From contig CP091727.1 in NCBI GenBank assembly GCA_022009855.1, positions 2,480,001-2,544,000 of the forward strand: a stretch of DNA of 64,000 nt, given 5' to 3'. The first letter of the stretch is position 1; every line of letters starts with the position of its first letter. A program made the position numbers and the translations under genes. The DNA comes from Lentisphaeria bacterium. GTDB lineage: Bacteria; Verrucomicrobiota; Lentisphaeria; Victivallales; Victivallaceae. A model generated the notes under the pieces. The model was not told where the DNA came from. It ran no database searches and saw only the letters and a program-made list of their open reading frames with translations. Shown piece after piece: positions 41,105-51,621 of this stretch.

Positions 41105-42068
41105 ATGGAACAGGAATTGTTGGACGCTTTCCGAGAGATAGATTACGTTTGCTCAGGGGACCATTCCCGACAGGGGGCGATGGTGCTCGGCGCTGCCGGA
41201 GAGGCACCCCGTCCGCTGCTGGTGGCGCTCCACACCTGGAGTTTCGACTTCCGGCACCCTTCGGCGCGCGGGTTCGCGGAACGGTGTGCGGAGCGTAACT
41301 GGCACCTCATCTTCCCGAACTTTCGCGGGCCGAACAACCATCCGGAAGGGTGCGGTTCTGAGCTTGCCGTCTCCGATATCGTCGACGCAGTCCGTTACAT
41401 GTGCGAGCGGTTCCCGGTCGACGAGTCGCGGGTCTATCTCACCGGGGGGTCCGGCGGCGGCTACGGTACGCTGCTTCTGGCGGGGCGGCATCCGGAGTTG
41501 TGGGCTGCGGCTTCAGCCTGGTGTCCGATCTCCGACCTCGTCGCGTGGCACCGGCAGTGCAGGGGAGGGAAATATGCCCACTATTCTGAACACATTGAAG
41601 CGTCCTGCGGCGGCGATCCGCAGAGCGATCCGGCGGCGCGGCAGGAGGCGGAAAGGCGTTCCGCTCTTACCCATCTTGCCGGAGCCGCGGGGCTCCCGCT
41701 CGACATCGCCACCGGAATTCACGATGGCCACAGCGGCAGTGTTCCGGTGAGCCAGGCGATCTACGCCTTCAATCTGCTGGCGAAGCCGGAGGAGCGGTTC
41801 AGCGAAGAGGAGATCGAATATATCGTCCGCACCGAAACCGTGCCGCCGCACTTGTCGACGCATGAGTCGGAGCCGCTTTACGGTGAGCATACGCTGCTAC
41901 TGCGGCGCGTTTCCGGAAGTGTCCGGCTCCAGCCTTTTCGAGGGGGCCCATGACATGCTCACCGATGCGGCGTTTGCCTGGCTGGAAAAGCAGAGACGCG
42001 GCTGCTCTCCCGACTGGAGCATCTGCGACGGCATCCGGAAGTCGGGTGACGACAGGTTGAGTTTCTGA
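41105..42068 (+). CDS. Alpha/beta hydrolase (prolyl oligopeptidase/esterase-like), one frameshift
   Basis: About 320 residues, cytosolic, no signal peptide. It starts at ATG 41105, MEQELLDAFREIDYVCSGDH. LVALHTWSFDFRHPSA and WHLIFPNFRGPNNHPEGCGS form the first strands and oxyanion region. VYLTGGSGGGYGTLLLAGRH has the nucleophile Ser in G-x-S-x-G, GIHDGHSGSVPV may carry the acid, and after a frame change near 41900-41935 GSSLFEGAHDMLTDAAFAWL has the probable catalytic His. Resembles acyl-peptidase or acetyl-esterase-like S9 family proteins. It converges on an SGNH hydrolase. Confidence 0.7.
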
Positions 42069-42091
42069 GCGGCAAAACCGGTATTGGGTGC

Positions 42092-42763
42092 TCAGCGTGC
42101 TGCCGCTTTCCGGAGCAGGGCGGCGAGCCGGGCGGGATAGGGTTCGGCATCCTTCGCCGCGGTGCCGCGCCCTTTCAGCCACGGGCCGTAGGTGAGGCTG
42201 TCGCCAAAGCAGACGATGCGGGAACTTGGCAGGTGTTCGCGGCGGATCACCTCGAACGCGAGTTCCGCGGCGAGGCGGCACCCCTCCGGGGTCAGGTGGA
42301 GTCCGTCGCGCATGCCGCTGTTGGAGAAGTTCCGCAGCAGTGAGGCGGGATCCTCCGCGACCGGGCGGCTCCGGACGAGCCCTTCAAAATCGATCAGCGG
42401 AAAGTCGAGTTCGGTTGAGAGCTCGCGCAGGATCGCGTTGGCGCATTCGACCCGCTCGTCCGGCGGAACCGGGTCGAGCGCGGCGCCGGGAAACTGTTCG
42501 AAGAGATAGGCGTTGATTCGCGGCGGCAGCGTTCCGGCGGCGACGGCGCTGCCGGGGATGCGGCAGCGGTGGACCAGGCGGCGGAAGTTCCGGCGGAACT
42601 CCTCCGGCGGAACGGTGTGACCGCAGTAGAGCATGTCGTTGACTCCCGCCCAGAGAATCACCAGATCGGGTGAGTGCGGCGCGACGTCGCGGTCGAATCG
42701 GGCGAGCAGTTCGCGTGTGGTGTCACCGGGATATCCGGCGTTGACGACGCCGGCCTGATTCAT
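42092..42763 (-). CDS. SGNH/GDSL hydrolase with apparently permuted motif order
   Basis: Intact frame of 223 residues. The usual SGNH family order is block I (GDS, catalytic Ser) first and block V (DxxH) last. Here block II comes first (VVNAGYPGDTT), then block III (LVILWAGVNDMLYCG), then block V (GMRDGLHLTPEGCRLA). Only then does block I follow, at the C-terminus: SRIVCFGDSLTYGPWLKGRG, then AEPYPARLAALLRKAAAR. All catalytic residues (Ser, Gly, Asn, Asp, His) are present. Joining the C-terminal 50 residues before the start would recreate a standard enzyme. No block I is found upstream of 42763, and the neighbours on both sides are other genes. Probably an esterase on acetylated sugars. Confidence 0.7.
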   Translation of the reverse strand: MNQAGVVNAGYPGDTTRELLARFDRDVAPHSPDLVILWAGVNDMLYCGHTVPPEEFRRNFRRLVHRCRIPGSAVAAGTLPPRINAYLFEQFPGAALDPVPPDERVECANAILRELSTELDFPLIDFEGLVRSRPVAEDPASLLRNFSNSGMRDGLHLTPEGCRLAAELAFEVIRREHLPSSRIVCFGDSLTYGPWLKGRGTAAKDAEPYPARLAALLRKAAAR

Positions 42764-42932
42764 CGAAATCGCTCCCGGAAGGCGGAGACGGAAAATTCCG
42801 GTGCCGAGAATCGCTCGGAAATCATTTGATATGTGCTCCGGTTGTTGTATAGTATGGAAAATACGATTGAGAATATAACCCGTCCGGCATTTTTTTCAAC
42901 CCCGCGGATGCCGGAGAGAGAGAGGAGGAAAA

Positions 42933-43982
42933 ATGGTGATGCGCGCGAATTCGGATTATCTCATGCGGGTGACGTTGAAGAATCCGGCAATCCGGCTGGC
43001 GCTCGGGCAGTTTGACGAACTGACGACGGAGGGGATCATCCGCCATGACGCCGATCCGGTCGCCGGGCGGCTTTTCGCGGGCGGACTTGCGTCGGCGGCG
43101 CTGATGACGGTGCTGCTGGGGGAGCAGGAGTGCTACTCAATCCGGATCAGCTACAAAGGTCCGGTTTCCGGAATGCTGATCGACGCCCGGGCCGACGGCC
43201 GGGTGCGCGGACTGGTGCGCAATCCGCATGTGATGACTGCGGCGGATTCGGTGGAGATGGCCTGTGGCGACGAGGGGGCGGATGTCTCGGTGGTCCGCTC
43301 CCTCGATGGGAAGGTGCTCAACTCGGGAGAGGTGAAGACCGCCTTTATCATGCCGTCGGCGGCGCTGGGGTACTTTCTGTCGGTCAGCGATCAGGTGGAG
43401 AGTGAAATTCGCTGTGAAGTGGTGTTCCAGCCGGATCCGGCGGCACCGGTTCGTTCGGCGGATGGTGTGCTGATGCAGGCGATGCCCGGCTGCGATCTGG
43501 AGGAGTTCGGGGTGCTGCGGCAGCGGCTGCTGGAACCTCCGGCGGGGGCGATTCTCCGCGACCGGGCTTCGGAACCGGAGGAGAAGCTCCGGGCGTTGCT
43601 GATGCTGCTCTGCCGTTCGGCACAGCCGCCGGAGTATTCCGTCACCATGGTGGAACCGGCGCGGTTTGCCTGCAACTGCAGCGAAAAGCGGATGCAGGAG
43701 ATGGCGCGTCAGATGCTCGGCGAGGAGGATTTCCGCAAGCTGCTTGCCGAGAAGCCGGATCCGTTGATCCGCTGCCAGTTTTGCGGCAATGAGTACCATC
43801 TCAAGGGGCTGAAAACGATCGTTTCCGGCGCGGTGTTCAGAGCAGGGACTGGGCATCGACGTCGGCGTAGACCTCGATGCCGCGCGGCACCGGGCGATGG
43901 AGGGTCAGCACCCGGAGCGCCTGCCGGAAGAGCTTCATCCGTTTTCCCCGGATCAGCAGCATGTAGCGGTACTTTCCTTTGA
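42933..43982 (+). CDS. hslO: Hsp33-type redox chaperonin, C-terminus uncertain
   Basis: Redox-switched holdase. It starts at ATG 42933 after GAGGAGG, MVMRANSDYLMRVTLKNPAI. GRLFAGGLASAALMTVLLGE, SYKGPVSGMLIDARADGRVR and SSG-like SDQVESEIRCEV are HslO features. The zinc site is FACNCSEKRM plus IRCQFCGNEYHL (C-x-C and C-x2-C) at residues about 248-283. The open frame then runs an extra 65 residues of arginine-rich sequence that overlaps the end of priA. A frame slip in the GGGG at 43805-43808 would instead give a stop at 43868-43870 and a normal length near 310. I think the shorter product is real. Confidence 0.82.
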   Translation: MVMRANSDYLMRVTLKNPAIRLALGQFDELTTEGIIRHDADPVAGRLFAGGLASAALMTVLLGEQECYSIRISYKGPVSGMLIDARADGRVRGLVRNPHVMTAADSVEMACGDEGADVSVVRSLDGKVLNSGEVKTAFIMPSAALGYFLSVSDQVESEIRCEVVFQPDPAAPVRSADGVLMQAMPGCDLEEFGVLRQRLLEPPAGAILRDRASEPEEKLRALLMLLCRSAQPPEYSVTMVEPARFACNCSEKRMQEMARQMLGEEDFRKLLAEKPDPLIRCQFCGNEYHLKGLKTIVSGAVFRAGTGHRRRRRPRCRAAPGDGGSAPGAPAGRASSVFPGSAACSGTFL

Positions 43983-46059
43983 TTCGTTCGATCGGCGCAG
44001 GGGAGGGACCGGAGAGCCGGATGCCATCGTGCGCGTAGGGGCGCAGTTCTTCGGTGAATTTCGTGGCGAATTCGACCAGCGCGCTCTCATCCTCACCGCG
44101 GAAGTGAACCGCGATCAGGTGGGTGAAGGGCGGATAATCGAGCATTTCGCGGAATTCGAGGTCGAATCTGGAAAATCCATCGAAATCCTGTGCCGCCGCG
44201 AAACAGATCGTCTCGTTCTCCGGATTCCGGGTTTGAATCAGCACTTCGCCGCGGATGTCGCCGCGCCCGGCCCGCCCCGCCACCTGGGTGATGAGCTGGA
44301 AGGTCCGCTCCGGTGCGCGGAAGTCCGGCATTGCCAGCCCGAGGTCGGCGTTGATGATGCCGACCAGCGTAACGTTGGGGAAATGGAGTCCCTTGGCGAT
44401 CATCTGGGTGCCGATGAGGATATCCAGGTCGCCGCGGCGGAAACGCTCCAGTACGTTCTCGTAATCCTCCGCACTGCGCATGGTGTCGGAATCCATCCGG
44501 GCGATCCGGGCGGGGTGAAAGACCGCACCGGCGACCGCTTCGATCTTCTCGGTGCCGACGCCCGCGTAACGGATCTCCGGCGAACCGCACTCCGGACAGG
44601 CGGTGTAGGCCGGGATCATGCAGCCGCAGAGGTGGCAGCTGAGCGTTTCGTGCAGTTTGGAATAGGTGTAGGCGACCGAACAGTCCGGGCAGCGCGCCTC
44701 GAAGCCGCACTGGTTGCAGAGCATCACCCGGGCGTAGCCGCGGCGGTTGAGAAAGAGAATGCTCTGTTCGCCCCGGTTCATCCGATCGAACACCGCGTCG
44801 ATCAGCATTTTGGAGAAGAAGTTGCTCTTTCCCGGCTCCGGCGGGCCGGAGAGCCGCTGGTCGATGATCCGGATGTGCGGCGCAAGTTTGTTTTCGACCG
44901 GAACCGACATCTTCGCGAGCAGGAATTTTCCGGTGGCGGCGTTGCGGCAGGTTTCCGCCGACGGCGTCGCCGAGCCGAGGATCACCGCGGCACCTTCGAG
45001 TTTTCCGCGCATCACCGCCACGTCGCGGGCCGAGTAGCGCGGCGCCTCCGACTGTTTGTAGCTGGATTCGTGCTCCTCGTCGACGATGATGAGTCCGAGA
45101 TTGCGGAACGGCGCGAAGAGCGCCGACCGTGCGCCGACGGCGATCTGCACCTCGCCGTCGTTGATCCGGTTCCATTCGTCGAAGCGTTCGCCGTCGGAGA
45201 GGCGGCTGTGCAGGACGCTCAGGCGGTCGCCGAAGCGGGCGCGAAACCGGCGGACCGTCTGGGGGGTAAGCGAGATCTCCGGCACCAGCACGATTGCCGA
45301 GCGGCCGAGTTCAAGCGCTTCGGCGATCGCCTGCAGATAGACCTCGGTCTTGCCGGAGTTGGTGACGCCGTGGAGCAGCAGCACGTGGCTGGAGGTCTTG
45401 CCGTGAAGCATTTGTGAAATGAGTTCGAGTGCCGCCGCCTGGTCGCGCGAGGGTGCGAGCGGCGTCGAGGGCATCACCCGGGTGTCGCCGAAGAGGTCCC
45501 GCCGGACGGTGATCTCTTCGGCTGCAATGATTCCGTGCCGGAGCAAGGTGTGCAGAGTGGAGTCGCCGAATCCGGCCGCGCGGCACTCCGCCGCAGTGAG
45601 CGGCTTGCCGGGGAGCAGCAGCTGAATCAGTCCTGTGCGGAGGGCGGCGGAGGGTTTCGTTTCGTTGTCGCGGAGGAACTGTTCCGCCGCCTGCCGGTCG
45701 CCGATCCGGTAGACCTTGATCTTTTGGGTTTCACCTTCCCGCTGCGGACGGCGGCGGGGAGCAGGGTACGGATGGACTGTTCCTGGCTGCAGCAGTAGTA
45801 GTCGGCCATCCAGCGGCCGAGTTCGACCAGATGTTCGGGAACGTGGGCGCGGGTGGTGGAGACTTTGATGATCTCCCCTGAGTTTGCCGGGGTAGTCGCT
45901 GGATTCGGCGAAGCTGAGGATGTAGCCGTCGCGGGTGGTGCGCCCGAAGGGGACGGTAACCATCATGCCCACCTTGAGCATACCGGCCAGCGACTCCGGA
46001 ATCCGGTAGTCGAACTCCTGATCCAGCGCCACGTCGATGATAACCTTTGCGACCGCCAC
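43837..46059 (-). CDS. priA: Primosomal replication helicase PriA, two compensating frameshifts
   Basis: Superfamily 2 helicase restarting stalled replication forks. It starts at ATG 46059, MAVAKVIIDVALDQEFDYRI. Between about 45880 and 45690 the open frame reads nonsense, while the adjacent frame gives MADYYCCSQEQSIRTLLPAA, the expected 3'-DNA-end-binding region, so two indels cancel. Then LLHGVTNSGKTEVYLQAIAE (Walker A), IIVDEEHESSYKQSEAPRYS (DEEH box), SILFLNRRGYARVMLCNQCG and six further zinc-ligand Cys through CPECGS, and DLDILIGTQMIAKGLHFPNV. About 740 residues as expected. It converges on hslO. Confidence 0.9.
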   Translation of the reverse strand: MAVAKVIIDVALDQEFDYRIPESLAGMLKVGMMVTVPFGRTTRDGYILSFAESSDYPGKLRGDHQSLHHPRPRSRTSGRTRPLDGRLLLLQPGTVHPYPAPRRRPQREGETQKIKVYRIGDRQAAEQFLRDNETKPSAALRTGLIQLLLPGKPLTAAECRAAGFGDSTLHTLLRHGIIAAEEITVRRDLFGDTRVMPSTPLAPSRDQAAALELISQMLHGKTSSHVLLLHGVTNSGKTEVYLQAIAEALELGRSAIVLVPEISLTPQTVRRFRARFGDRLSVLHSRLSDGERFDEWNRINDGEVQIAVGARSALFAPFRNLGLIIVDEEHESSYKQSEAPRYSARDVAVMRGKLEGAAVILGSATPSAETCRNAATGKFLLAKMSVPVENKLAPHIRIIDQRLSGPPEPGKSNFFSKMLIDAVFDRMNRGEQSILFLNRRGYARVMLCNQCGFEARCPDCSVAYTYSKLHETLSCHLCGCMIPAYTACPECGSPEIRYAGVGTEKIEAVAGAVFHPARIARMDSDTMRSAEDYENVLERFRRGDLDILIGTQMIAKGLHFPNVTLVGIINADLGLAMPDFRAPERTFQLITQVAGRAGRGDIRGEVLIQTRNPENETICFAAAQDFDGFSRFDLEFREMLDYPPFTHLIAVHFRGEDESALVEFATKFTEELRPYAHDGIRLSGPSPAPIERIKGKYRYMLLIRGKRMKLFRQALRVLTLHRPVPRGIEVYADVDAQSLL

Positions 46060-46140
46060 GATGCCTCCCTTTTGTCTGCGGATTTATACAATACAGCGCA
46101 AAGGCGCTGAAATCAATCCGCTCTCCTGTGGCTGGAATGA

Positions 46141-46183
46141 AAAATTCCGGCCCTCCCGCAGGGGGGCAGCGGGAAAGCCGGAA
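46141..46183 (-). terminator. Rho-independent terminator after the DUF1559 gene
   Basis: On the minus strand TTCCGGCTTTCCCGC pairs with GCGGGAGGGCCGGAA (with G-U pairs in the middle) across a nine-base loop, followed by TTTTT. It begins 16 bases after the stop at 46199. Confidence 0.8.
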
Positions 46184-46198
46184 CCACGGGACGATGGA

Positions 46199-47062
46199 TC
46201 AGAATGTGACGACTCCGCCTTTGATGTAAACTTTGACGAACCCGTAGGTGTTGCGGAGTTTCTGCTGGTTGGCGGAGCGGGCGCTGCCGTCGGCGTGCAG
46301 GAGATTCACCTGCCCGTTGTGAAGCAGATTTACGTAAGAGGCGGTACGGTTGAGGTTGAAGTATTGGTAGTCCTTCCAGGTTTCCTTCGCATTGTAGTTG
46401 ACCGTCTCTCCCAGAATCGGGAAACGGAAGTCCACGGGACGGACCGTGCTGGTGTTGGTGGCGGTGCCGGCCAGCCGTTTTTCCTGCGTGGGAATCGCTG
46501 ACCACTTCAGGACGCAGGACTCGTGCGCCTTGCTTTTGGTGATGCCGGGAGCCGGCACCCAGATTCCTTCGTAGATGTCGTCATTGGTGGCGTTGGCGGC
46601 ATAGGTGGAGTTGAAGGAATCGTCACCCGACGGCATGAACGGCGAGGCGGGACAGCGGAAGGAGGCCATCTTACCCCGGGCAACCAGTTTGTCCAGAAGG
46701 TCGGAGGGGTTGGAGAGGAAGGTCCACCATTTGCGGTCTTTCGGAACTCCGACGGCGGAAGCGAAGATCCACCGGATGGAGACACGGTCGTTGAAATCGG
46801 TGGCGTAGGAGTTGAAGGCGAGGCCGTTCTGCTTGAGATTGTTCAGGCAGCTGGCGCTTTTGGCGGTCTCCCGCGCCCGGTTCAGCGCGGGCAGCAGCAT
46901 CGCCGCCAGAATGGCGATAATCGCGATAACTACAAGGAGTTCTATAAGCGTAAATCTTCTGATTGCAGTATGTTCCGACTTTCTGTCTCCGCCGGTTTTT
47001 CCACGGGTGCAAAAACTTCTTGCAGATTCCGGAAGGGCTCTTTTTTCTGTGTTCTGTTTCAT
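46199..47062 (-). CDS. DUF1559 / H-X9-DG prepilin-like protein
   Basis: Intact 287-residue pseudopilin-like protein. It has a long basic leader (MKQNTEKRALPESARSFCTR and onward), then AIRRFTLIELLVVIAIIAIL and AAMLLPALNRARETAKSASC. Arg rather than Gly precedes the presumed cleavage Phe. CLNNLKQNGLAFNSYATDFN is DUF1559-typical, and VNLLHNGQVNLLHADGSARS near the C-terminus is the H-x9-DG block. It lies 27 bases downstream of the giant secreted protein and shares its direction, ending in a clear terminator, so the two are one transcription unit. Confidence 0.88.
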   Translation of the reverse strand: MKQNTEKRALPESARSFCTRGKTGGDRKSEHTAIRRFTLIELLVVIAIIAILAAMLLPALNRARETAKSASCLNNLKQNGLAFNSYATDFNDRVSIRWIFASAVGVPKDRKWWTFLSNPSDLLDKLVARGKMASFRCPASPFMPSGDDSFNSTYAANATNDDIYEGIWVPAPGITKSKAHESCVLKWSAIPTQEKRLAGTATNTSTVRPVDFRFPILGETVNYNAKETWKDYQYFNLNRTASYVNLLHNGQVNLLHADGSARSANQQKLRNTYGFVKVYIKGGVVTF

Positions 47063-47088
47063 TATTGCGAAATCTCCTTTTTTGGGGG

Positions 47089-50000
47089 TTATTGTTCATC
47101 TGCCGGGGTCCCGGTGACGGCGAGCAGTGCGCCCGGAGCCGCGGGATCGAGGCTTTCCATCTCCACATATTGAACTTCCTTGAGATTGCGCTGGAAGTCC
47201 GCGGTCACGCCGGCGACCTCCTCGCGTTCCCGGTTGTTCCATTCTGCGAGGCGGAGCTTCCGGGCCGAAAGATCTCCGCCGAACCAGCCGGAGGGAACGG
47301 CGTTGCCGCTGGTTTCCGGGGTGAACTCCTGCCGGGTGCCGTCGGCGAAGTGGATGGTGAACCGGAAGTGCTTCGCCCGTTCACCGCCGGGAGCGGCGAG
47401 GAGAAAATGGAGGGTTTTCCAGCGGCCGGGAAGTTCCAGCTTCGCCTTGCCGACCGGCAGTACGGCCGGGCCGGAGGAGGTCGTGCCGATCCGGAACGGA
47501 ACGGTGCGGAACTCCCGCATCCGGCAGTTGACGGTTTCTCCCGCGGCGAGCGGAGTTGTGAGCGTTTTTCCCCGGGGGGTCAGCATGGCGTTGAAAAGTT
47601 TTTCCAGTCGCAGGGGGAGTGCGCTCCACCGGTACGGCGTCGGGAAGCTCGCGGGGCGGACGGCGGTCGCGGGCGGCGAGGCAGTACTCCATCTCGCGGG
47701 TGATCGGCGGCTCGGGTGCGGGTTCGACCGGGGTTCGCTCCGGCGCCTTCCAGCCGGGATAGCGGAGCGTGACTTTCGACGTGCCTTTGCCGAGGTTGAG
47801 TTCGAGGCGCTTTTTCTCCGCATGGTAGCGGAACGCCCCTTCCGCCGCCTTCCGGTTGTTGACCAGAATTTCCGCCGGTTCGGCGAAGCTGGTGAATTCC
47901 GCCCGGAAGGGTTCCGGAGAGGTGAAGACGATTTGCGCCGTGTTCTGGCGGTCCTGATAGAGCGCCTGCTCCAGCCGGGCCGGTTCCCAGTTGCGCAGTC
48001 GCAGCGGGGCGTCTCGGCCGACCAGAAGCGCCGCTGCGGAATTGGTGAGCAGATAGTAGCAGCTGCCGGAGGTGGTTCCCCAGAGCGAGCCGCCCCGCTC
48101 CAGTGCGCCGATCGAGGCGAGTTCCGCCAGTTCTTCGGTGGGGGCGTTCACGATGTCGGAGAAGAAGAGATAGCGGGCAAAGGTGAGCGGACCGTTGACG
48201 CTCATTCGATCCCCCTTGCGCAGATAACGTGGATTTTTCCAGTGCGGATAGAGTTTCTTCATCCGCGCCATGAACGAGGCCAATGCTTCGGGGCAGGTTG
48301 CCCGGTAGAGGTCGAGCAGCGGAGCCGAATAGTGCATCCCCACGATCATGCTGGTGGAGAGTACTGGATTATCCCAGCGGGTGTCGGCGACGGCGCCGGA
48401 CTGGTTGTATCCGATTTCGGGAATCTGACTCTTCCAATCCCAGCTGTTGCAGTAGGCCATCTCCAGCTCCCGCTTGAACAGCGAGGTGACGAGCGGCACC
48501 GCCTCTCTGGCGGCTACCATCGCGGCGAGGTCGGCGGAACGGCGCTCGCCCATCCGGACCGCCAGTTTGTACATCGCTTCCGAAGCGAGCCAGCTGTCCG
48601 GCGCCATGTCGATCGAATGGGCGAGGCGGCTGTCGGTGGTGCCCACCGCCATCGAAGGCCAGTCGCAGCGGCGCAGCAGCGGCAGATAGTTCGCCCGGAT
48701 CTCTTCCCAGTTCCGCCGGATCCGGTCCCAGTCGCCGGTGTGCCGCCCGTAGAGCTGGATCCAGCGGAGCAGGAAGCCGGAGAAATCGGTGATGTCGCTC
48801 CAGATGGTGCGATCTTTCGAGCGGGAGGTCCAGCCGAAGACCGGGTAGAAGAGTCCGGTGAAGGGCTCGGCGCGTTCCGCCGGCAGATGGCTTTCGTAGA
48901 TTCCTTCCAGCGTGTGGTTGACGCGGTCCGTCGCGGTGAAGCAGGCGTCGAGGCTAATCCGGCAGCAGGTTTCCAGAAACTTCCGTTCCGGCGGATTGAG
49001 CAGGTTCCAGGAGTCCAGGTACATTGCCCAGGTGGTGGTGGGATAGTGGGCCCGGGCGGTGTAGCTGTTCGGATGCATCTCCTTGTAGCTCCAGACCGCC
49101 TGATTGGCCCGGGCGATCCGCTGCGGGTAGCGGTCGGTCTTCAGGTAGCTTTCCCCTTGCAGGTCGGGCAGATAAAGCGAGTATTCCAGCCTGTTGGACC
49201 CGGCGGCGGCATAGGGGCCGAAGATGGTGTCGAAGTTCAGCTTCTCAAATTCCGGCAGCTGAACCGGATACCCTTTCCGGGCGGCGAAGGGCAGGACTGG
49301 CGGCAGCGGGGCGATCTCCCGGCCCGGATAGTTCCAGTCGTTTGGAATTTTGCGGTAGGAGAAGTAATTGGCGATGTGGAGCCGGTTGTTCTCCCGGTCC
49401 ACGGCGAAGAACTCGTCGCACTGCCATGGATAGACGGTCATCACGGCGTTGAGGCGGCGGCACTGTTCGGCGACTGCGGCCGGGAGCTGTTTCCAGTCGG
49501 CGGACCACTCCGCCGGGAGCGGACGCACTCCGTAGAGCTGGGAGAATCCGACTGTGCCGATTCCAGCGGGACGGCTGAGGATGATTTCTCCGTTCCGGAA
49601 GCCGACCGACGCGGGGCGGTGCTGGAGGGTGAGCAGCCGGGGAACCTCCGGATTTTTCGAGCCGCCCAGAATCAGCAGCCAGTTTTCCGAGAGGTCGCGC
49701 CAGCCGGAATTTCGCAAGTTCATCGGTACGGAGCAGCCGGATTCCCTTCCGGGTGGGGACTGCGAGGCGCAGCGGCGCTTTCGCCGCTCCGGAGAGGGGG
49801 GCGATCACCATCCGGGGCGCGTCGGTGTCGATGAGAACTCCGGGGGCCAGCCAGCTTCCGGCGAGCTCCCAGCGGATCTTTCTGCCGTTGAGGGAATAGG
49901 TGTAGCGCCAGCTCCGCGAGGTCCAGTTGATCGAGCGGGGAGCAGGCTCCATGCCGGCATATTCCGCGCCGTCCGGCCGGAAGCGGAGCATGGTTTTCGA

Positions 50001-51165
50001 CCCGTCCGGATTGATGAAGTAGTTGCGTTCGAGCCGTTCCCGCTGCGCGGTTTCGGCGAGGAGGTCCAGATTGCCGTGCTGCCAGCCGAAGAGGCCGAAA
50101 CTTTCCCGGCTTGCGCCCGGCTGCCAGCGGAGTTTTCCCGTTTTCGGAGCGAGAAGAGCGTTCCATACGGTGCGGCAAAGCTCTTTCGTCGCTTCGAGTT
50201 CCGCACCGGCGGAACCGGTATGGCGGAAGGTTTTCGCTGCTGCTGCGCATTTTTCTCCGAACTGCCGTACCGTGCCGGTGAGTTCATCCGGAACGGTTTC
50301 TCCCCGTTCCCGCCGGAAACGGAGCGTGCTTTCCTGCGCCTCGTGTTCCCGGAGCAGTTCGGCCACCCGGCGTCCGGCGGCCAGTTTCCGGCTCAGCGCT
50401 TCGTACTCCCGGCTTAGTTGCTTGAAGCCCGTGATTCTTTCCGCATCCGGATTTCCCGCTGAGGAGAGGGCGGCGAACTTCTTTCGGAGCGCGGCGAACT
50501 GCTCTTCAGCCCGGGGGGAACAAGGCGTACCTTCTGAAGGGCGGCGAGCTGGTCGGTCAGAAGTTCGAAGCGGAGTTTCGCGTTTTCACTGTAATTCCGG
50601 ATCGTGCCCGCAGGGGGACAGAAGCAGCCGGAGCGATTCGAATTCCAGTTCGCTCTGCGGCAGTTTCCCATCGGGATCGGGGAAGAAGTAGCAGTAGAAC
50701 CGCGCGGTCCGTTTCGGCTTGACCTTGAGTTTACTGAAATCGACGGGATAGGTGCGGCTTTTGCCGTCGGCGATGACGGGAAGTTCCAGGTCCTCCCGCT
50801 CGCCGCTCATCCAGTGGATGCGGAACACTCCTTTGACCGGTCTGGAGACCGGTTGGGAGGGGGTGAGTTTGCAGCGGAGTTCCGCTCCCGCGAGGTCGCG
50901 GGTATCCATGCGGGCGAGCATTCCGGCGCAGGTCCGCAGGTAGACACCCGTTTTCCGCGGCGCGGCGGGGATGCGCAGCACCAGCGCCTTTTTGTTCCGG
51001 TCGGTCCTGATTCCGGAAAATCCGGCGAGGTCGAAACCTTGTCCGCGGGCGTCGAGCCGCGGATCGACTTTCAGAAGAATTTCTTCCATACCGGAAACGG
51101 TGACGGCAAGCAGAAAAATAAAGAGAAGCAAAAGGGAGGATTTTTTGTATACAATTCTTCGCATT
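47089..51165 (-). CDS. Very large secreted protein, paralogue of 12540-17229, several frameshifts
   Basis: About 1360 residues. It starts at ATG 51165 after GGAAAGGTG, with signal peptide MRRIVYKKSSLLLLFIFLLA ending near VSG. The N-terminal beta domain is followed by a helical, coiled-coil-like stretch (AAGRRVAELLREHEAQESTL) and ASRESFGLFGWQHGNLDLLA. The long alpha-helical middle includes HIANYFSYRKIPNDWN, APLPPVLPFAARKG and SIDMAPDSWLASEAMYKLAV. The beta-rich end includes FRFTIHFADGTRQEF. The frame breaks near 50600, 50520, 49730 and 47690. The shared blocks and order with the other giant protein define a family I cannot name. The helical barrel plus flanking beta domains suggest a polysaccharide lyase or glycosidase. 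It is followed by its DUF1559 gene. Confidence 0.6.
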
Positions 51166-51621
51166 TTTGCACCTTTCCATGAAGATACGTTTCTTTCTTG
51201 GTTAATTATGATATCAGACAAAGTGAAAAACAAATTATTTTAATGCAAATATATGCAAAAAGTTCGGCAAAAATGCAAAAAGAAGAATAGTGGGCAGTCT
51301 GCAAAATTAAAATAACCTGACTCACGGTAAAATTTTACTCGACTGAAGAGGAAATTTGAATGATAAAAGGTTCGGATTCCTGTCAAGTTGAGTGAATGTC
51401 ATCGGTTCTTCCACTTCAAAAGAACCGATCGGAACGGTTTCATCCATTGAACCGCATCCTGAGCGATGGTATATGCGAGGGAGCCGTTTTACAATGATTT
51501 TCTGATTTTTGAGAGAATCGCGGATTGCTTTTTTCGGAGGAGGAGTTCCCTTATTAATAGGGACGGCGGGAACCTCGGTTGGCAATCCCTGTCGCCGGAT
51601 AAATAAAATGGAAAAGTAGTC
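51166..51621. other. AT-rich intergenic region between divergent genes
   Basis: No convincing gene. It holds the upstream region of the large secreted protein, with repeated TGCAAA-type words at 51243-51285 (ATGCAAATATATGCAAAAAG and TGCAAAAAG). There is also a perfect 10-base hairpin ATCGGTTCTT / AAGAACCGAT at 51401-51429. A minus-strand open frame at 51322-51663 runs into the MFS gene start and has no recognisable content. Confidence 0.5.

Noticed and set aside
47180..49834. Plus-strand open frame of 884 codons
   Set aside because: Antisense shadow of the second large secreted protein, which has a signal peptide and paralogue support.
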